Positions 21,901-30,298 of a stretch of 33,872 nt of DNA are shown here, one piece after another (positions within the stretch are counted from its first letter, which is position 1; the number at the start of each line of letters is the position of its first letter). The DNA is taken from the NCBI GenBank assembly GCA_026400735.1, contig JAPLOL010000173.1:1-33872 (forward strand). Direction: 5' to 3'. The translations under genes and the position numbers were made by a program. Below the pieces are notes generated by a model. The model saw nothing but the letters and a program-made list of their open reading frames with translations. It made no database searches and was not told the DNA's origin. Source of the stretch: Alphaproteobacteria bacterium (lineage in GTDB: Bacteria > Pseudomonadota > Alphaproteobacteria > Caulobacterales > Aquidulcibacteraceae).

Positions 21901-23397
21901 ATGGGTAAGACGATCCTCATCGTCGATGACGATCCGGCGCAGCGTCGCTTGTTGCAAGCGGCCGTTGAGCGCAATGGTTTCCTGACACGTGCAGCTGAGA
22001 ACGGCGCCCAAGCGGTAGAGGCCGTCGAGAAGCACGCTGATATCGATATCGTGCTCCTAGATCTCGTTATGCCTGGCATGACGGGCCAAGAAGCCTTGAA
22101 AGAAATTCGTCAGCGCCGCGGCGATCTGCCCGCGATCGTGCTGACTGCTTCAGGCGGCATCGACACGGTCGTGCAAGCCATGCAAGCGGGCGCGAGCGAC
22201 TTCTTCGTGAAGCCGGCTTCGCCAGAGCGCATCATGGTTTCGATCCGCAACGCGCTCGAAATGTCGAACCTGAAGACCGAAGTCGTGCGCATGAAAAAGC
22301 GCGTCGCCGGTCAGCTCTCGTTCGATGACATGGTCGCCAACGCCGTCGCGATGGCGCCGGTTGTGCGCATGGGAAAACGCGCCGCTGCTTCAAACATTCC
22401 GGTGCTGATCACCGGTGAAAGCGGCGTCGGCAAGGAAGTTCTCGCCCGCTGCATTCAAGGCGCGTCTGAGCGCGCTGGCCGTCCCTTCGTGACCGTCAAC
22501 TGCGGTGCGATCCCGGAGAACCTGGTTGAGTCCATTCTCTTCGGCCACATGAAAGGCAGCTTCACGGGCGCGACCGACAACCACGCCGGTAAGTTCGTCG
22601 AAGCCCACGGCGGCACGCTCTTCCTCGATGAGGTCGGCGAACTGCCGCTCGACATGCAGGTGAAGCTCTTGCGGGTGCTGCAAGAAGGCGAAGTCGATCC
22701 CGTCGGCGGCAAGCGCCCGACGAAGGTCGATGTCCGCATCATCAGCGCGACTAACAAAGATCTCGCCAAGCTCGTCGCTGACGGCCGCTTCCGCGAAGAC
22801 CTCTATTATCGTCTCAACGTGTTCCCCATCGAAGCGCCGCCGCTGCGCGATCGCAAGGAAGACCTGGCGACGCTCGTCCAACGCTTCATCGCCCGCTTCA
22901 ACGCGGAAGAGGGGCGCAACGTCCGTGGCGCCTCAGCCGCGACGATGAACATGCTGATGAGCTTCGATTGGCCGGGCAACGTCCGCCAGCTTGAGAACAG
23001 CGTGTTCCGCGCGGTTATCCTCTGCGAAGGTGACGTGCTTGAGCCGGAAGACTTCCCGCAGATCTCGGGCCTGAAGCCGCTCGTCGCCGCAAACGACGCG
23101 CTGCCGCTCGACGTGCCGGTCCCGGCCAACGATCACCACGTCACGGCCGCGCATGTCGCGTTCCAAGAAGTGATGACGGCTGCTGCCGAAGTCTCGCCGC
23201 AACCTGTCGCGGTGTTCGACGGTGAAGGTCATCTGCGTCAACTCGAGCAAATCGAGCGCGACCTGATCGAACTCGCCATTGACCACTACGCCGGTCACAT
23301 GTCTGAAGTGGCGCGTCGCCTCGGCATCGGCCGCTCGACGCTCTACCGCAAACTCCGCGAATACGGCCTCGAAGAGAAAGCCGTCGCGGAAGGCTAA
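21901..23397 (+). CDS. NtrC-type sigma-54-dependent response regulator
   Basis: The 498-residue protein activates sigma-54 promoters. The receiver domain has VDDDPAQ, Asp54 in VLLDLVMPGM, Thr82 and Lys104. The AAA+ domain has Walker A GESGVGKE (172-179), the sigma-54 contact loop as GSFTGA (219-224; Ser for the usual Ala), Walker B GGTLFLDEVGEL, and RLNVFPIEAPPLRDRKED and DWPGNVRQLENSV (sensor regions). After a long linker (about residues 395-445), a Fis-type helix-turn-helix follows (HYAGHMSEVARRLGIGRSTLYRKLREYGLE). No partner kinase is adjacent. TacA- and NtrX-like regulators are comparable, but orthology cannot be decided by eye. Confidence 0.93.
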   Translation: MGKTILIVDDDPAQRRLLQAAVERNGFLTRAAENGAQAVEAVEKHADIDIVLLDLVMPGMTGQEALKEIRQRRGDLPAIVLTASGGIDTVVQAMQAGASDFFVKPASPERIMVSIRNALEMSNLKTEVVRMKKRVAGQLSFDDMVANAVAMAPVVRMGKRAAASNIPVLITGESGVGKEVLARCIQGASERAGRPFVTVNCGAIPENLVESILFGHMKGSFTGATDNHAGKFVEAHGGTLFLDEVGELPLDMQVKLLRVLQEGEVDPVGGKRPTKVDVRIISATNKDLAKLVADGRFREDLYYRLNVFPIEAPPLRDRKEDLATLVQRFIARFNAEEGRNVRGASAATMNMLMSFDWPGNVRQLENSVFRAVILCEGDVLEPEDFPQISGLKPLVAANDALPLDVPVPANDHHVTAAHVAFQEVMTAAAEVSPQPVAVFDGEGHLRQLEQIERDLIELAIDHYAGHMSEVARRLGIGRSTLYRKLREYGLEEKAVAEG

Positions 23398-23408
23398 GGA
23401 AATAAGCG

Positions 23409-23693
23409 ATGACGTTGCTGCTGATACTCGCAAGCATCAACGTCATCGCCTTCCTCGCATTCGGCCGGGATAAACGCCTCGCCGAAGCCCACCAACGCCG
23501 CATCCCCGAACGCACGCTGCTCGCGCTCGCACTCTTCGGCGGCGCACTCGGCGCGTTGCTCGGTCAACAACTCTTCCGCCACAAAACCCAAAAGCAGCCG
23601 TTCCGCACGCTGCTGTGGCTCTGCGCGCTGGCCAATGTCGTTGTTGCGGTGCTGTGGCTTTCGCCCGATCTACGCGCCAGCCTCTTCGGCTAA
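23409..23693 (+). CDS. DUF1294 membrane protein
   Basis: The 94-residue product has the DUF1294 plan: a first helix (LLILASINVIAFLAFG), the conserved RDKRLAEAHQRRIPERTLLALALFGGALGALLGQQLFRHKTQKQPFR, and a final helix (WLCALANVVVAVLWL). It is a small inner-membrane protein of unknown function. It starts 11 bases after the sigma-54 regulator and is probably cotranscribed with it. Its stop overlaps the convergent gene by four bases. Confidence 0.92.
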   Translation: MTLLLILASINVIAFLAFGRDKRLAEAHQRRIPERTLLALALFGGALGALLGQQLFRHKTQKQPFRTLLWLCALANVVVAVLWLSPDLRASLFG

Positions 23694-24061
23694 TCCTCAT
23701 CCCTGACGCGAGGCGGCGGCCGGTTCTTCCAGCCGAGCGGCTTTTTTGTCGTCATGCCTTTGCGTTTCTTGCCGCGCGCCTTCGCCGCGATTTCTTTCAG
23801 CTTCACCGTCTGCAACGACGACAGCGCATCATCCTTGCGACCCTTGCTGAGATCGTTGAATGCGCTGCCGTACTTCTCCAGCCGCTTATCGACCTCCGTG
23901 AGAAACTCATTCTCCCACTGGGAATAGTCGACCGCGCCTTCGCCCGGTTTTACTTCACCTGTTTCAGGATCGATCGTCTCAGGCGCGCTGCCTTGAGCGG
24001 CGAGCTTGCGGATAATCCGCAGCGCCTTGCGCGTCTGCTTGCTGTCGACCTCGCGGGGCAT
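23690..24061 (-). CDS. Conserved-looking basic hypothetical protein
   Basis: The product has 123 hydrophilic residues. The N-terminal half is mixed-charge (KQTRKALRIIRKLAAQG, then the acidic DPETGEVKPGEGAVDYSQWENEFLTEVDKRLEKYGSAFNDLSKGRKDDALSSLQ). The C-terminal tail is strongly basic (KARGKKRKGMTTKKPLGWKNRPPP), so nucleic-acid binding is plausible. No family was recognised. A REP-like repeat lies just upstream and gapR further upstream on the same strand. Confidence 0.7.
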   Translation of the reverse strand: MPREVDSKQTRKALRIIRKLAAQGSAPETIDPETGEVKPGEGAVDYSQWENEFLTEVDKRLEKYGSAFNDLSKGRKDDALSSLQTVKLKEIAAKARGKKRKGMTTKKPLGWKNRPPPRVRDED

Positions 24062-24091
24062 CGTGCCTCCCGCGGCTATTCTAACTTAGAG

Positions 24092-24150
24092 CCCTGAGCC
24101 TGTCGAAGGGCGGCGCGGCACGCACAGTCCCGGCCTTCGACAAGCTCAGG
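24092..24150. repeat. REP-like inverted repeat
   Basis: CCTGAGCCTGTCGAAGG (24093-24109) and CCTTCGACAAGCTCAGG (24134-24150) are inverted copies with one mismatch, separated by 24 bases, in the intergenic space upstream of the minus-strand gene at 23690. Variants of this CTTCGACAAGCTCAGG motif are common as dispersed intergenic palindromes in proteobacterial genomes. Only this copy was noticed here. It could act as a hairpin between gapR and the next gene. Confidence 0.75.
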
Positions 24151-24165
24151 CCTTGAAGGGGAGCC

Positions 24166-24447
24166 TTAAATCTCGCCCAGCGCGTGCAGATAAAGCTCGC
24201 GGATCTGCTCTTGCTCTTCGCGCTCTTGGCGATCCTGCTTACGAAAGCGGATCACTTGCCGCAGCACCTTGCTGTCAAAGCCCGTCGCCTTCGCTTCGGC
24301 GTAGCTTTCTTTGATGTCGTCGCCGATCGACTTCTTCTCTTCCTCGAGCCGTTCGATGCGCGCGACCAGCTGGCGCAATTTTTCCTGCGCTGTTTGCGTC
24401 AGCGATTGCGTCGCCACTACGTTGTCCGTGCCACCGAAATCAGCCAT
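24166..24447 (-). CDS. gapR: Nucleoid-associated protein GapR (DUF2312)
   Basis: GapR is an essential alphaproteobacterial DNA-binding protein that clamps overtwisted DNA ahead of replication and transcription forks. The 93-residue product matches over its length: [76 protein letters not shown]. The RIERLEEEK and EAKxxGFDxKVLxxVIRxRKQDR signatures and the LYLxAxGEI end are all present. Length is typical. Two GANTC methylation sites lie just upstream. Confidence 0.95.
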   Translation of the reverse strand: MADFGGTDNVVATQSLTQTAQEKLRQLVARIERLEEEKKSIGDDIKESYAEAKATGFDSKVLRQVIRFRKQDRQEREEQEQIRELYLHALGEI

Positions 24448-24470
24448 CTGCCCACACCTGTTCGTTTCGA

Positions 24471-24480
24471 GAATCGAATC
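24471..24480. promoter_or_regulatory. Tandem GANTC (CcrM) sites upstream of gapR
   Basis: GAATC occurs twice back to back at 24471-24475 and 24476-24480, 24-33 bases upstream of the gapR start. GANTC is the target of the cell-cycle methyltransferase CcrM in alphaproteobacteria, and promoter-proximal sites can make expression depend on methylation state. A link to gapR control is inference. Confidence 0.5.
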
Positions 24481-24491
24481 GTTAAGTGAGG

Positions 24492-25457
24492 TTAGTCCGT
24501 CGCCGCAGCTGACGTCATCTCGTTGACACGCCGAATCGCGGCGATGACCAGATCTGTCCTCAGCCGATGCGGCATATGCCCAGTGTCGGGTGCGATCACG
24601 AGTTCCGCCGCAGGCATATCCGCAGCCAACGCCCGCGCATGGCGCTTGGGCGAGACGATCTTATCCTTCTCGGCCGTGATGATGATCGTCGGTGTGAATA
24701 ACTCGCCGTAGCGTGGCTGCTGCGCACCGAATTCAACATTCGACGCGACGACATCAAACGCACTCGCGCGAAACGCACGCGGCTTGAAGATCATCGGCAC
24801 GCCAGCTTCTTCGAGATAGTTCACCGGTACAGGCGCAGGCCAAAAATTGTTGGCGACGCTGCTCGGACTCAGAGGTGGCCCGAGCCACGGAATGATGAGG
24901 CTGCAAAATAGATCGCCAATGATCGGCTTGGTTGAAAGCCGCGCCCACCAAGCAGGTTTCCACGGATAGGGATTGCACGCCGGCGCGATGAGCACGAGGC
25001 CGCTGACAAGATGCGGAAAATCCAACGCCAGACGCAACGCAACACCAGCGCCCAGCGAATGCGCAACAACAATTGCCGGCCCCTCGTCGGCTTGTTCCAG
25101 CACACGCGCCGCAACGCGCGCTTGCGACGCCATCTTATGCTCATCACGACGCGCGCGCTCCGAATGGCCCATGCCCGGCCGGTCATATGCAATCACGCGA
25201 TGAAGCGGGGAGAACTCTTCCGCCAGCGGTCCCCAAAGCTCGATCAGGTTCGAACTTGCGCCGTGAACAAGCAAAATACGCGGCGCACCCTTCGGCCCAG
25301 CTTCGCGCACATGAATGCGCACGCCATCAGCGTCGATGAAGTGTCCCGTCGGAGGAAAACGCACATCCGTGCGCGCAACATAAGCGCGTGCGTTTTCGGA
25401 GAGCGCGTAAGCCGCTGCAGCGATCGCAACGGCGATCGCCAGCAGCCACAACATCAT
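24492..25457 (-). CDS. Membrane-anchored alpha/beta hydrolase
   Basis: The 321-residue product has an N-terminal hydrophobic anchor ([18 protein letters not shown]) followed by an alpha/beta-hydrolase fold: the oxyanion region [21 protein letters not shown], the nucleophile Ser in AHSLGAG, the acid Asp in ITAEKDKIV and the His in DTGHMPH. A cap region (about 165-225, [13 protein letters not shown]) may define the substrate, which cannot be predicted. ATG 25457 overlaps the stop of the upstream TPR lipoprotein gene by four bases (ATGA). Confidence 0.88.
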   Translation of the reverse strand: MMLWLLAIAVAIAAAAYALSENARAYVARTDVRFPPTGHFIDADGVRIHVREAGPKGAPRILLVHGASSNLIELWGPLAEEFSPLHRVIAYDRPGMGHSERARRDEHKMASQARVAARVLEQADEGPAIVVAHSLGAGVALRLALDFPHLVSGLVLIAPACNPYPWKPAWWARLSTKPIIGDLFCSLIIPWLGPPLSPSSVANNFWPAPVPVNYLEEAGVPMIFKPRAFRASAFDVVASNVEFGAQQPRYGELFTPTIIITAEKDKIVSPKRHARALAADMPAAELVIAPDTGHMPHRLRTDLVIAAIRRVNEMTSAAATD

Positions 25458-26038
25458 GCCTCGCGGCCGTCGACGCGTGGTTCGAGACGACGCACGCCTT
25501 GCAGCGCGACTTCGTAGTGTGGATGGATGACCAGCGCGGCGCGGAACGCCTCAAGCGCTTGGCGCTGTTGTCCGAGCTCCTCGTAAATCAAACCCAGTCC
25601 CGCGAGCGCCCCGAAGTGACGCGGCTCACGTTTCAACGTTTCCTGGATCGCGGCGATCGCGCCGGGATAATCATCGGTCGAGTAATAGAGGTTGGCGCGG
25701 CGGTTCCAGGTCTCGGCGTAGTCCGGCGCGAGGTCGGAAGCCTGATCCAAGAACCGCTCGGCCAGCTCGGCATCGCCTGCCGTTTCGGCCGCGTTTGCAC
25801 GCTCCAGGAGAATATTCACCGTCGGCGATCCGCTATCGGCCCAGCGCGCCCAGATCGCTTGCTCGATCGGCGAGGCTTGCTGCTGATCTTCCGCCTGCGC
25901 TAGCTGCATGAAGAGCGCATCCAGCTCCGGATCAGCGCGCGTCGGCGCATTCGGCCCAGCGTTGCACGCAACGAGCGCGAAGGCGGCAGCTACAGCGATG
26001 AAAAACCGGCGGTGCATAACGTGATGAATCGAATTCAT
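25454..26038 (-). CDS. TPR lipoprotein
   Basis: The 194-residue product has a lipoprotein signal ending in FALVAC, then a polar linker and about three TPR units (PTVNILLERANAAETAGDAELAERFLDQASDLAPDYAETWNRRANLYYSTDDYPGAIAAIQETLKREPRHFGALAGLGLIYEELGQQRQALEAFRAALVIHP). It should be anchored in the envelope as a protein-protein scaffold. ATG 26038 has AGG at a fair distance; ATG 26017 (HRRFFIAV) would give a tidier signal. Coupled with the downstream hydrolase. Confidence 0.85.
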   Translation of the reverse strand: MNSIHHVMHRRFFIAVAAAFALVACNAGPNAPTRADPELDALFMQLAQAEDQQQASPIEQAIWARWADSGSPTVNILLERANAAETAGDAELAERFLDQASDLAPDYAETWNRRANLYYSTDDYPGAIAAIQETLKREPRHFGALAGLGLIYEELGQQRQALEAFRAALVIHPHYEVALQGVRRLEPRVDGREA

Positions 26039-26057
26039 CTTACCTGAAATTCACAAC

Positions 26058-26078
26058 GCCCGCGAGGGCTTCGCGGGC
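26058..26078 (-). terminator. Hairpin downstream of rpmJ
   Basis: GCCCGCGA (26058-26065) and TCGCGGGC (26071-26078) form a perfect 8-bp stem with a five-base loop, 28 bases past the rpmJ stop on the minus strand. No long T-run follows, so termination strength is uncertain. Confidence 0.6.
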
Positions 26079-26105
26079 GCCTGTGAGCTTCAATTGGGGC
26101 CTATT

Positions 26106-26231
26106 TCAGCCCTGCTTCGCCTTATACCGGGGATCAACTTTGTTGATGACGTAAACCCGGCCCTTGCGACGCACGACCCGGCAAGCCCGGTGACGGGCTT
26201 TGAGCGACTTGAGCGACGACTTGACTTTCAT
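26106..26231 (-). CDS. rpmJ: 50S ribosomal protein L36, cysteine-free (YkgO) type
   Basis: This 41-residue gene starts at ATG 26231 and ends at 26106. The sequence [20 protein letters not shown] and the following [21 protein letters not shown] are the alphaproteobacterial L36, with the [21 protein letters not shown] signature. Most zinc ligands of the classical form are absent. It is a monocistronic gene followed by a hairpin. Confidence 0.97.
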   Translation of the reverse strand: MKVKSSLKSLKARHRACRVVRRKGRVYVINKVDPRYKAKQG

Positions 26232-26343
26232 GGCCGAATTTCCGGGCAAAATATGAAGCGCGGCTTCTAAGGGGGCCAATTCCGTAAGTCAATGTGGGTA
26301 CGTTGATGCGGCCCGCGACGCAGAATAAGGCAGTCGAGGGCCG

Positions 26344-27828
26344 ATGACGAAGGGGTATTTGAAGATGGCGCGAGCCTTGATCCTAGCCGCGGCGGTTTCG
26401 CTGGCGATTGCCTGCGGGCCCTCGACCGGGCTGGCCCAGACGCCTCAGCCGCCGACCTTCCAGACCTCCGGGAACCGGGCGTTCGACGAATGGCGCGATG
26501 AATTCGCCCGCCGGGCCGTCCAGCGGGGGCGGGACCCTGCCGTGATCGGCCGCCTCTTGGCTGGGGTCACCCCGGACGACCGGGTGATCGAACTCGACCA
26601 GCGCCAGCCTGAATTTGTAAGCCCGGTCTGGGATTACGTGACCAACCGCGTCACCGAGCGCCGCATCAATGACGGCCGCGCCCTCAAGACTGAAATCCAA
26701 TCGACGCTCGACGCGGTCCAGCAACGCTACGGCGTGCCGCAAGGCATCATCCTCGGCATCTGGGGCCTCGAGAGCAATTACGGCGGCGCCGATCTCAACT
26801 GGGATGTGCAAACCGCTCTGGCGACACTGGCCTATGAAGGTCGCCGCCGCGAGCAGTTCGAAGGCTACCTGATGGCGGTCGCTGAAATGGTGGAGCGGGG
26901 CCTCGCTGACCAACAGCAATTGCGGTCGTCATGGGCCGGCGCGCTCGGCCAGCCGCAATTCATGCCGGACGTCTATCTCACCACTGCTGTGGATTGGGAC
27001 GGCGATGGTCATCGCGACATCTGGACCAATCGCGGCGACGTTGCTGCGTCGATCGGCAACTATCTGCAAGATCGCGGCTGGCGCCGTGACGAGCCCGTGT
27101 TCGAAGAAGTGACCCTGCCGTCGAACTTCGACTACGCGCTGGCGGACGGCACCATGCGTCCGATCGCTGATTGGTCAGGGCGCGGTGTGCGCCGCATCGA
27201 TGGCGTTACGTGGGATCAAACCAATCTCTCGGCGCAACTCTTCTTGCCCGCCGGCGCCAATGGCCCGGCGCTCATGCTCTACCACAATTTCGGAGTCATC
27301 CGCCGCTACAACAATTCCGATCGCTACGCGCTCGTCGTTGCTTTGCTCGCGCGCGCTTTCGATGGCCGCAGCGGCTTGGTCTACGATTGGCCGCGCGCTG
27401 CAGGCTCGCTCAACCGCGAACAAATCGTTGAGCTGCAGACGCTTTTGAACGGCCTCGGCTACGATTCCGGCAATCCAGACGGTCTTTTCGGTTCAGGCAC
27501 ACGCCGCGCCGTGCGCAACTATCAATCCGCGCAAAGCCTCCCAGCTGACGGCTTCCCAACAACAGCTTTGCTCATACGCATCCGCCAAAGTGCTGGCATC
27601 TCGCAACCCGAACCGGCGCGTGTCCCGCACGGCCTGCAACGCAGCGGCATTCGCGAACTCCAGCGCTTGCTCAATCGCCAAGGCTACAGCGCTGGTCGCG
27701 CAGACGGCGTGATCGGCGCTCGCACGCGCGACGCGATCCGCGCCTTCGAGCGCGCGCAAGGCATGGAAGTACGCGGCCGCGCCACGGACGTCGTGCTTGA
27801 ACGCGCCCGCGAGGCCGGACGCCGTTAG
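26344..27828 (+). CDS. MltB-type lytic transglycosylase with two peptidoglycan-binding domains
   Basis: The 494-residue product cleaves peptidoglycan glycan strands to 1,6-anhydro ends. A lipobox-like segment (SLAIAC, Cys24) suggests a lipoprotein or cleaved signal. The MltB/Slt35 catalytic domain (about 43-350) has the catalytic Glu143 in GIWGLESNYGG, SWAGALGQPQFMP, DGDGHRDIW and YHNFGVIRRYN. Two PG_binding_1 domains follow (about 368-425, REQIVELQTLLNGLGYDSGNPDGLFGSGTRRAVRNYQ; about 437-490, IRELQRLLNRQGYSAGRADGVIGARTRDAIRAFE). An in-frame ATG at 26365 begins a tighter signal sequence. Two binding domains are more than the single one seen in many homologues. Confidence 0.93.
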   Translation: MTKGYLKMARALILAAAVSLAIACGPSTGLAQTPQPPTFQTSGNRAFDEWRDEFARRAVQRGRDPAVIGRLLAGVTPDDRVIELDQRQPEFVSPVWDYVTNRVTERRINDGRALKTEIQSTLDAVQQRYGVPQGIILGIWGLESNYGGADLNWDVQTALATLAYEGRRREQFEGYLMAVAEMVERGLADQQQLRSSWAGALGQPQFMPDVYLTTAVDWDGDGHRDIWTNRGDVAASIGNYLQDRGWRRDEPVFEEVTLPSNFDYALADGTMRPIADWSGRGVRRIDGVTWDQTNLSAQLFLPAGANGPALMLYHNFGVIRRYNNSDRYALVVALLARAFDGRSGLVYDWPRAAGSLNREQIVELQTLLNGLGYDSGNPDGLFGSGTRRAVRNYQSAQSLPADGFPTTALLIRIRQSAGISQPEPARVPHGLQRSGIRELQRLLNRQGYSAGRADGVIGARTRDAIRAFERAQGMEVRGRATDVVLERAREAGRR

Positions 27829-27831
27829 TTT

Positions 27832-29133
27832 CTAAGACGGCGGCGGATCAACCGGCGGCGGCGCTGTCACGATGTTGCGCAGGCGCCGGCTCATGATCGC
27901 GAAAGCCGACATGAACGTCAGCACAGCGGCCACGATCACCAGCGGCGCATTCATGCCGAAGTGTTCGTACACGACCCCGCCCACGAGCGGCGAAAAGATA
28001 AAGCCGGCGCCATTCACCGCAACGACCAAGCCGGCTGCCGCGCCTTGTTCATGCGGGTCCACCGCAACCGATGCGCCGCCGGTGAACCCAGGTCGCGCCA
28101 GTCCCGCGCCGAGCCCCAGCAACGCTTGCGACGCCAAAAGCACTTCCAAGTTCGGCGCGAAAATCTGCAATACGACAGCTGCGCAGGAAATCGCCGCACC
28201 CCAAATCATGAACGAGCGCGGTCCCATGTTTAGTCGCGGCAGCACCACAAGCTGCGTGAACAACAGCGCCAGCGCATTCGCCATGAAGCCGTAGGAAATC
28301 ATCTGCGTCCCGGCAGCGCCGGAGACGCCGAGCCTGTCCATCGTGAACAGCCCAAACACCTGCACGGTGACGCCCGCGACGATCGACAGCGCGAAACCGT
28401 AGATCAGATAGCCCGACAGCCGCCGGTCGGTGATCAGCGATAGTGAGTCCATGAAGCTCGCGCGCTGTCGCTTGGAATGGGGCGCCGTCCGCTCAGGCAA
28501 GAAAAACAGAATTGCGAGAGACGCACACAGCGCCAACACGCCAACCATCCAGATCGGAAACACCGCGCCAAAACGCGCCGTCAGCCACGCGCAGATGCCC
28601 GGCCCAAACGCTTGCCCCACTGCAAAGGCCGAACTCAATCCCGCCAATTGCGCCGTGCGCTCGAATGCCGTCGTGCGGTCGGCGATGTAAGCTTGCGCTG
28701 AAGGTGAGGAGGCTGAGCCGAACGCGCCGAAGAGCGCGCGCGCCAGCAACAACGAAACAAAGAGCGCAGCGCCACTCAGCACGCCTGATTGCCCCAGCAT
28801 CACCGCCGTGCCGAACGCACCCATCGAGACCGCATACGCAAACAGTCCAAATGCAATCGTCGGCTTGCGGCCCACGCCGTCTGAGAGGCGTCCCCAATAC
28901 GGGCTCGCCAGCACCCACAGGAGCGCCGAGAGCGAAAAGATCCAGCCGACGCTAGCGTCGCCGAGATTGAGTTCGCGCACCAAAGGCGGCGCCACCGCCA
29001 GCAACATCGAATTGCCCGCGCCAATCACGAGCATGCAGGTCCACAGCAACCGGAATTGCCGGTTCCGGCCGATAGGCGCTGCGTCCGCGGCTTGTGGCGC
29101 GGCGAATGGGTCTGGGCCTGGGGAGTCCGCCAT
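27832..29133 (-). CDS. MFS transporter (TetA-like DHA1 drug-efflux type)
   Basis: The 433-residue product has 12 hydrophobic helices. Motif A is in the loop between helices 2 and 3 (SPYWGRLSDGVGRKPTIAFGL), and ARALFGAFGSASSPSAQAYIADRT and the central charged loop (PERTAPHSKRQRASF) fit MFS efflux proteins. ATG 29133 is chosen because the frame upstream overlaps the kinase gene. Substrate unknown. It follows the HWE-type kinase by 55 bases on the same strand and may share its transcript. Confidence 0.88.
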   Translation of the reverse strand: MADSPGPDPFAAPQAADAAPIGRNRQFRLLWTCMLVIGAGNSMLLAVAPPLVRELNLGDASVGWIFSLSALLWVLASPYWGRLSDGVGRKPTIAFGLFAYAVSMGAFGTAVMLGQSGVLSGAALFVSLLLARALFGAFGSASSPSAQAYIADRTTAFERTAQLAGLSSAFAVGQAFGPGICAWLTARFGAVFPIWMVGVLALCASLAILFFLPERTAPHSKRQRASFMDSLSLITDRRLSGYLIYGFALSIVAGVTVQVFGLFTMDRLGVSGAAGTQMISYGFMANALALLFTQLVVLPRLNMGPRSFMIWGAAISCAAVVLQIFAPNLEVLLASQALLGLGAGLARPGFTGGASVAVDPHEQGAAAGLVVAVNGAGFIFSPLVGGVVYEHFGMNAPLVIVAAVLTFMSAFAIMSRRLRNIVTAPPPVDPPPS

Positions 29134-29188
29134 GAGAGCGGCTCTTGCTACGCCGAATCCGCCGCGCGGGGAAAGGGCGCTTTGGGCG

Positions 29189-29839
29189 CTATTTGCTGGA
29201 AGCGGCTGGCTTCGGCGCGCGAAGATGGCACCGCGCACCGTCCGGCTCGAAGGAGAGCTCAACGACACCGGAGAACGCGGCCTTGAGGTTGGTGGTTAGC
29301 AATGACGTCCCAAATCCGGTGCGCGTTGGAGGAACGACCGGCGGTCCGCCGCGCTCGCGCCACGTAAAGTTCAATTCGCCGTCTGCCTCGGTCCACGAAA
29401 TCTCGACCACGCCGGCTTCCATGGACAAGGCGCCGTACTTTGCTGCGTTGGTGGCGAGTTCGTGCAGCGCCACGGTCAAGGCATGCGCTTGACGCCCGTT
29501 GAGCGCGACCGCCGGTCCAGAAATCAAAAACCGATCATTGCGCGAGGCATGCGCCGCGAGCGCTTCGCGTACGACATGCGCAAGCGTCGCCGCTTTGGTC
29601 TCGGCATCGATCAGCAACGCCTGCGCCGCGGCCAGCGCGCCAAGCCTCGCGTTGAAGTCTGCAACGCGGGCAACGTCAGCATCGCGAAAAGTCTTTCGCG
29701 CCATCGCTTGAACGACGGTGATCAGATTTCCTATGCGATGCTTGAGCTCTTGCGACACCAATTCGCGCTGCACCCCGGCCGCTTCGGACGAGGCGAGCGC
29801 AGCACGCAGTCCTGCATTCTCGGCAACAAGGTCGATCAA
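29189..29839 (-). CDS. HWE/HisKA_2-type histidine kinase without sensor
   Basis: The 216-residue product begins with a short helix (IDLVAENAGLRAALASSEAAG) then the HisKA_2-type box QELKHRIGNLITVVQAMARKTF (phospho-acceptor His). The ATPase part has ALHELATNAAKYGALS (N-box) and GFGTSLLTTNLKAAFSG, ending soon after. There is no PAS, GAF or membrane sensor, so the input is unclear. The start is TTG 29839, the first plausible start in an open frame that runs upstream to 29983 without ATG or GTG. The upstream codons (SLEPRPDLRLEPEH) look protein-like, so a non-standard or missed start is possible. Such kinases often feed the general stress response. Confidence 0.82.
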   Translation of the reverse strand: MIDLVAENAGLRAALASSEAAGVQRELVSQELKHRIGNLITVVQAMARKTFRDADVARVADFNARLGALAAAQALLIDAETKAATLAHVVREALAAHASRNDRFLISGPAVALNGRQAHALTVALHELATNAAKYGALSMEAGVVEISWTEADGELNFTWRERGGPPVVPPTRTGFGTSLLTTNLKAAFSGVVELSFEPDGARCHLRAPKPAASSK

Positions 29840-29920
29840 ATGCTCTGGCTCAAGCCGGAGATCGGGACGTGGCTCTAAAGATTCTGACGCGTTTGAGATT
29901 CTCGGTGTCCTGCGCGGCCC

Positions 29921-29939
29921 CGGAAAGGGGAACTTTCCG
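29921..29939. repeat. Small perfect hairpin upstream of the HWE kinase
   Basis: CGGAAAG (29921-29927) and CTTTCCG (29933-29939) pair around a five-base loop in the region upstream of the kinase start. It may be a leader structure. Nothing more is visible. Confidence 0.4.
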
Positions 29940-30026
29940 AGAGTACGGTAGGCGACAATAGCACGCCTCTCCGTCGTCCCCTAATTGGCCACAGGGCAAG
30001 GGTCGGAAACGGCCAAGCGCGCTACA

Positions 30027-30212
30027 TCAATTGATCTGCGGGTCTCGGAACGTGCGTGAGAGCAGCGTGTCGGCCTTCCAGACTTCAACGATGAAGTGGC
30101 GAGGCAATTCGATCCGTGCGTGCGCGTTGGCTTCCGCATCGGTGTTGAACGGCAAGAACTCGGATCGTTCGGTGATGCCGCCTTTGTCTAGATATTTGAC
30201 AGAATAATTCAT
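30027..30212 (-). CDS. Small hypothetical protein
   Basis: From ATG 30212 the product is 61 residues: MNYSVKYLDKGGITERSEF, then NTDAEANAHARIELPRHFIVEVWKADTLLSRTFRDPQIN. The mix of a beta-like start, a helix with AEANAHARIE and a final strand suggests a compact small domain. It has no membrane segment. The open frame upstream to 30245 lacks a good ribosome site. No family was recognised. Confidence 0.6.
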   Translation of the reverse strand: MNYSVKYLDKGGITERSEFLPFNTDAEANAHARIELPRHFIVEVWKADTLLSRTFRDPQIN

Positions 30213-30255
30213 GTGATCCGCTCCGCGGACTAACGTCAGGGCCAATTGCCCCGCC

Positions 30256-30292
30256 CATCGCCGGGAAATCCCGCATGAACCTCCCGGCGATG
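30256..30292. terminator. 11-bp perfect inverted repeat between two small genes
   Basis: CATCGCCGGGA (30256-30266) and TCCCGGCGATG (30282-30292) are perfect complements around a 15-base loop, seven bases beyond the stop of the minus-strand gene at 30299. It probably separates that gene from the next one downstream. No T-run follows on the minus strand. Confidence 0.55.
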
Positions 30293-30298
30293 TAGTCT

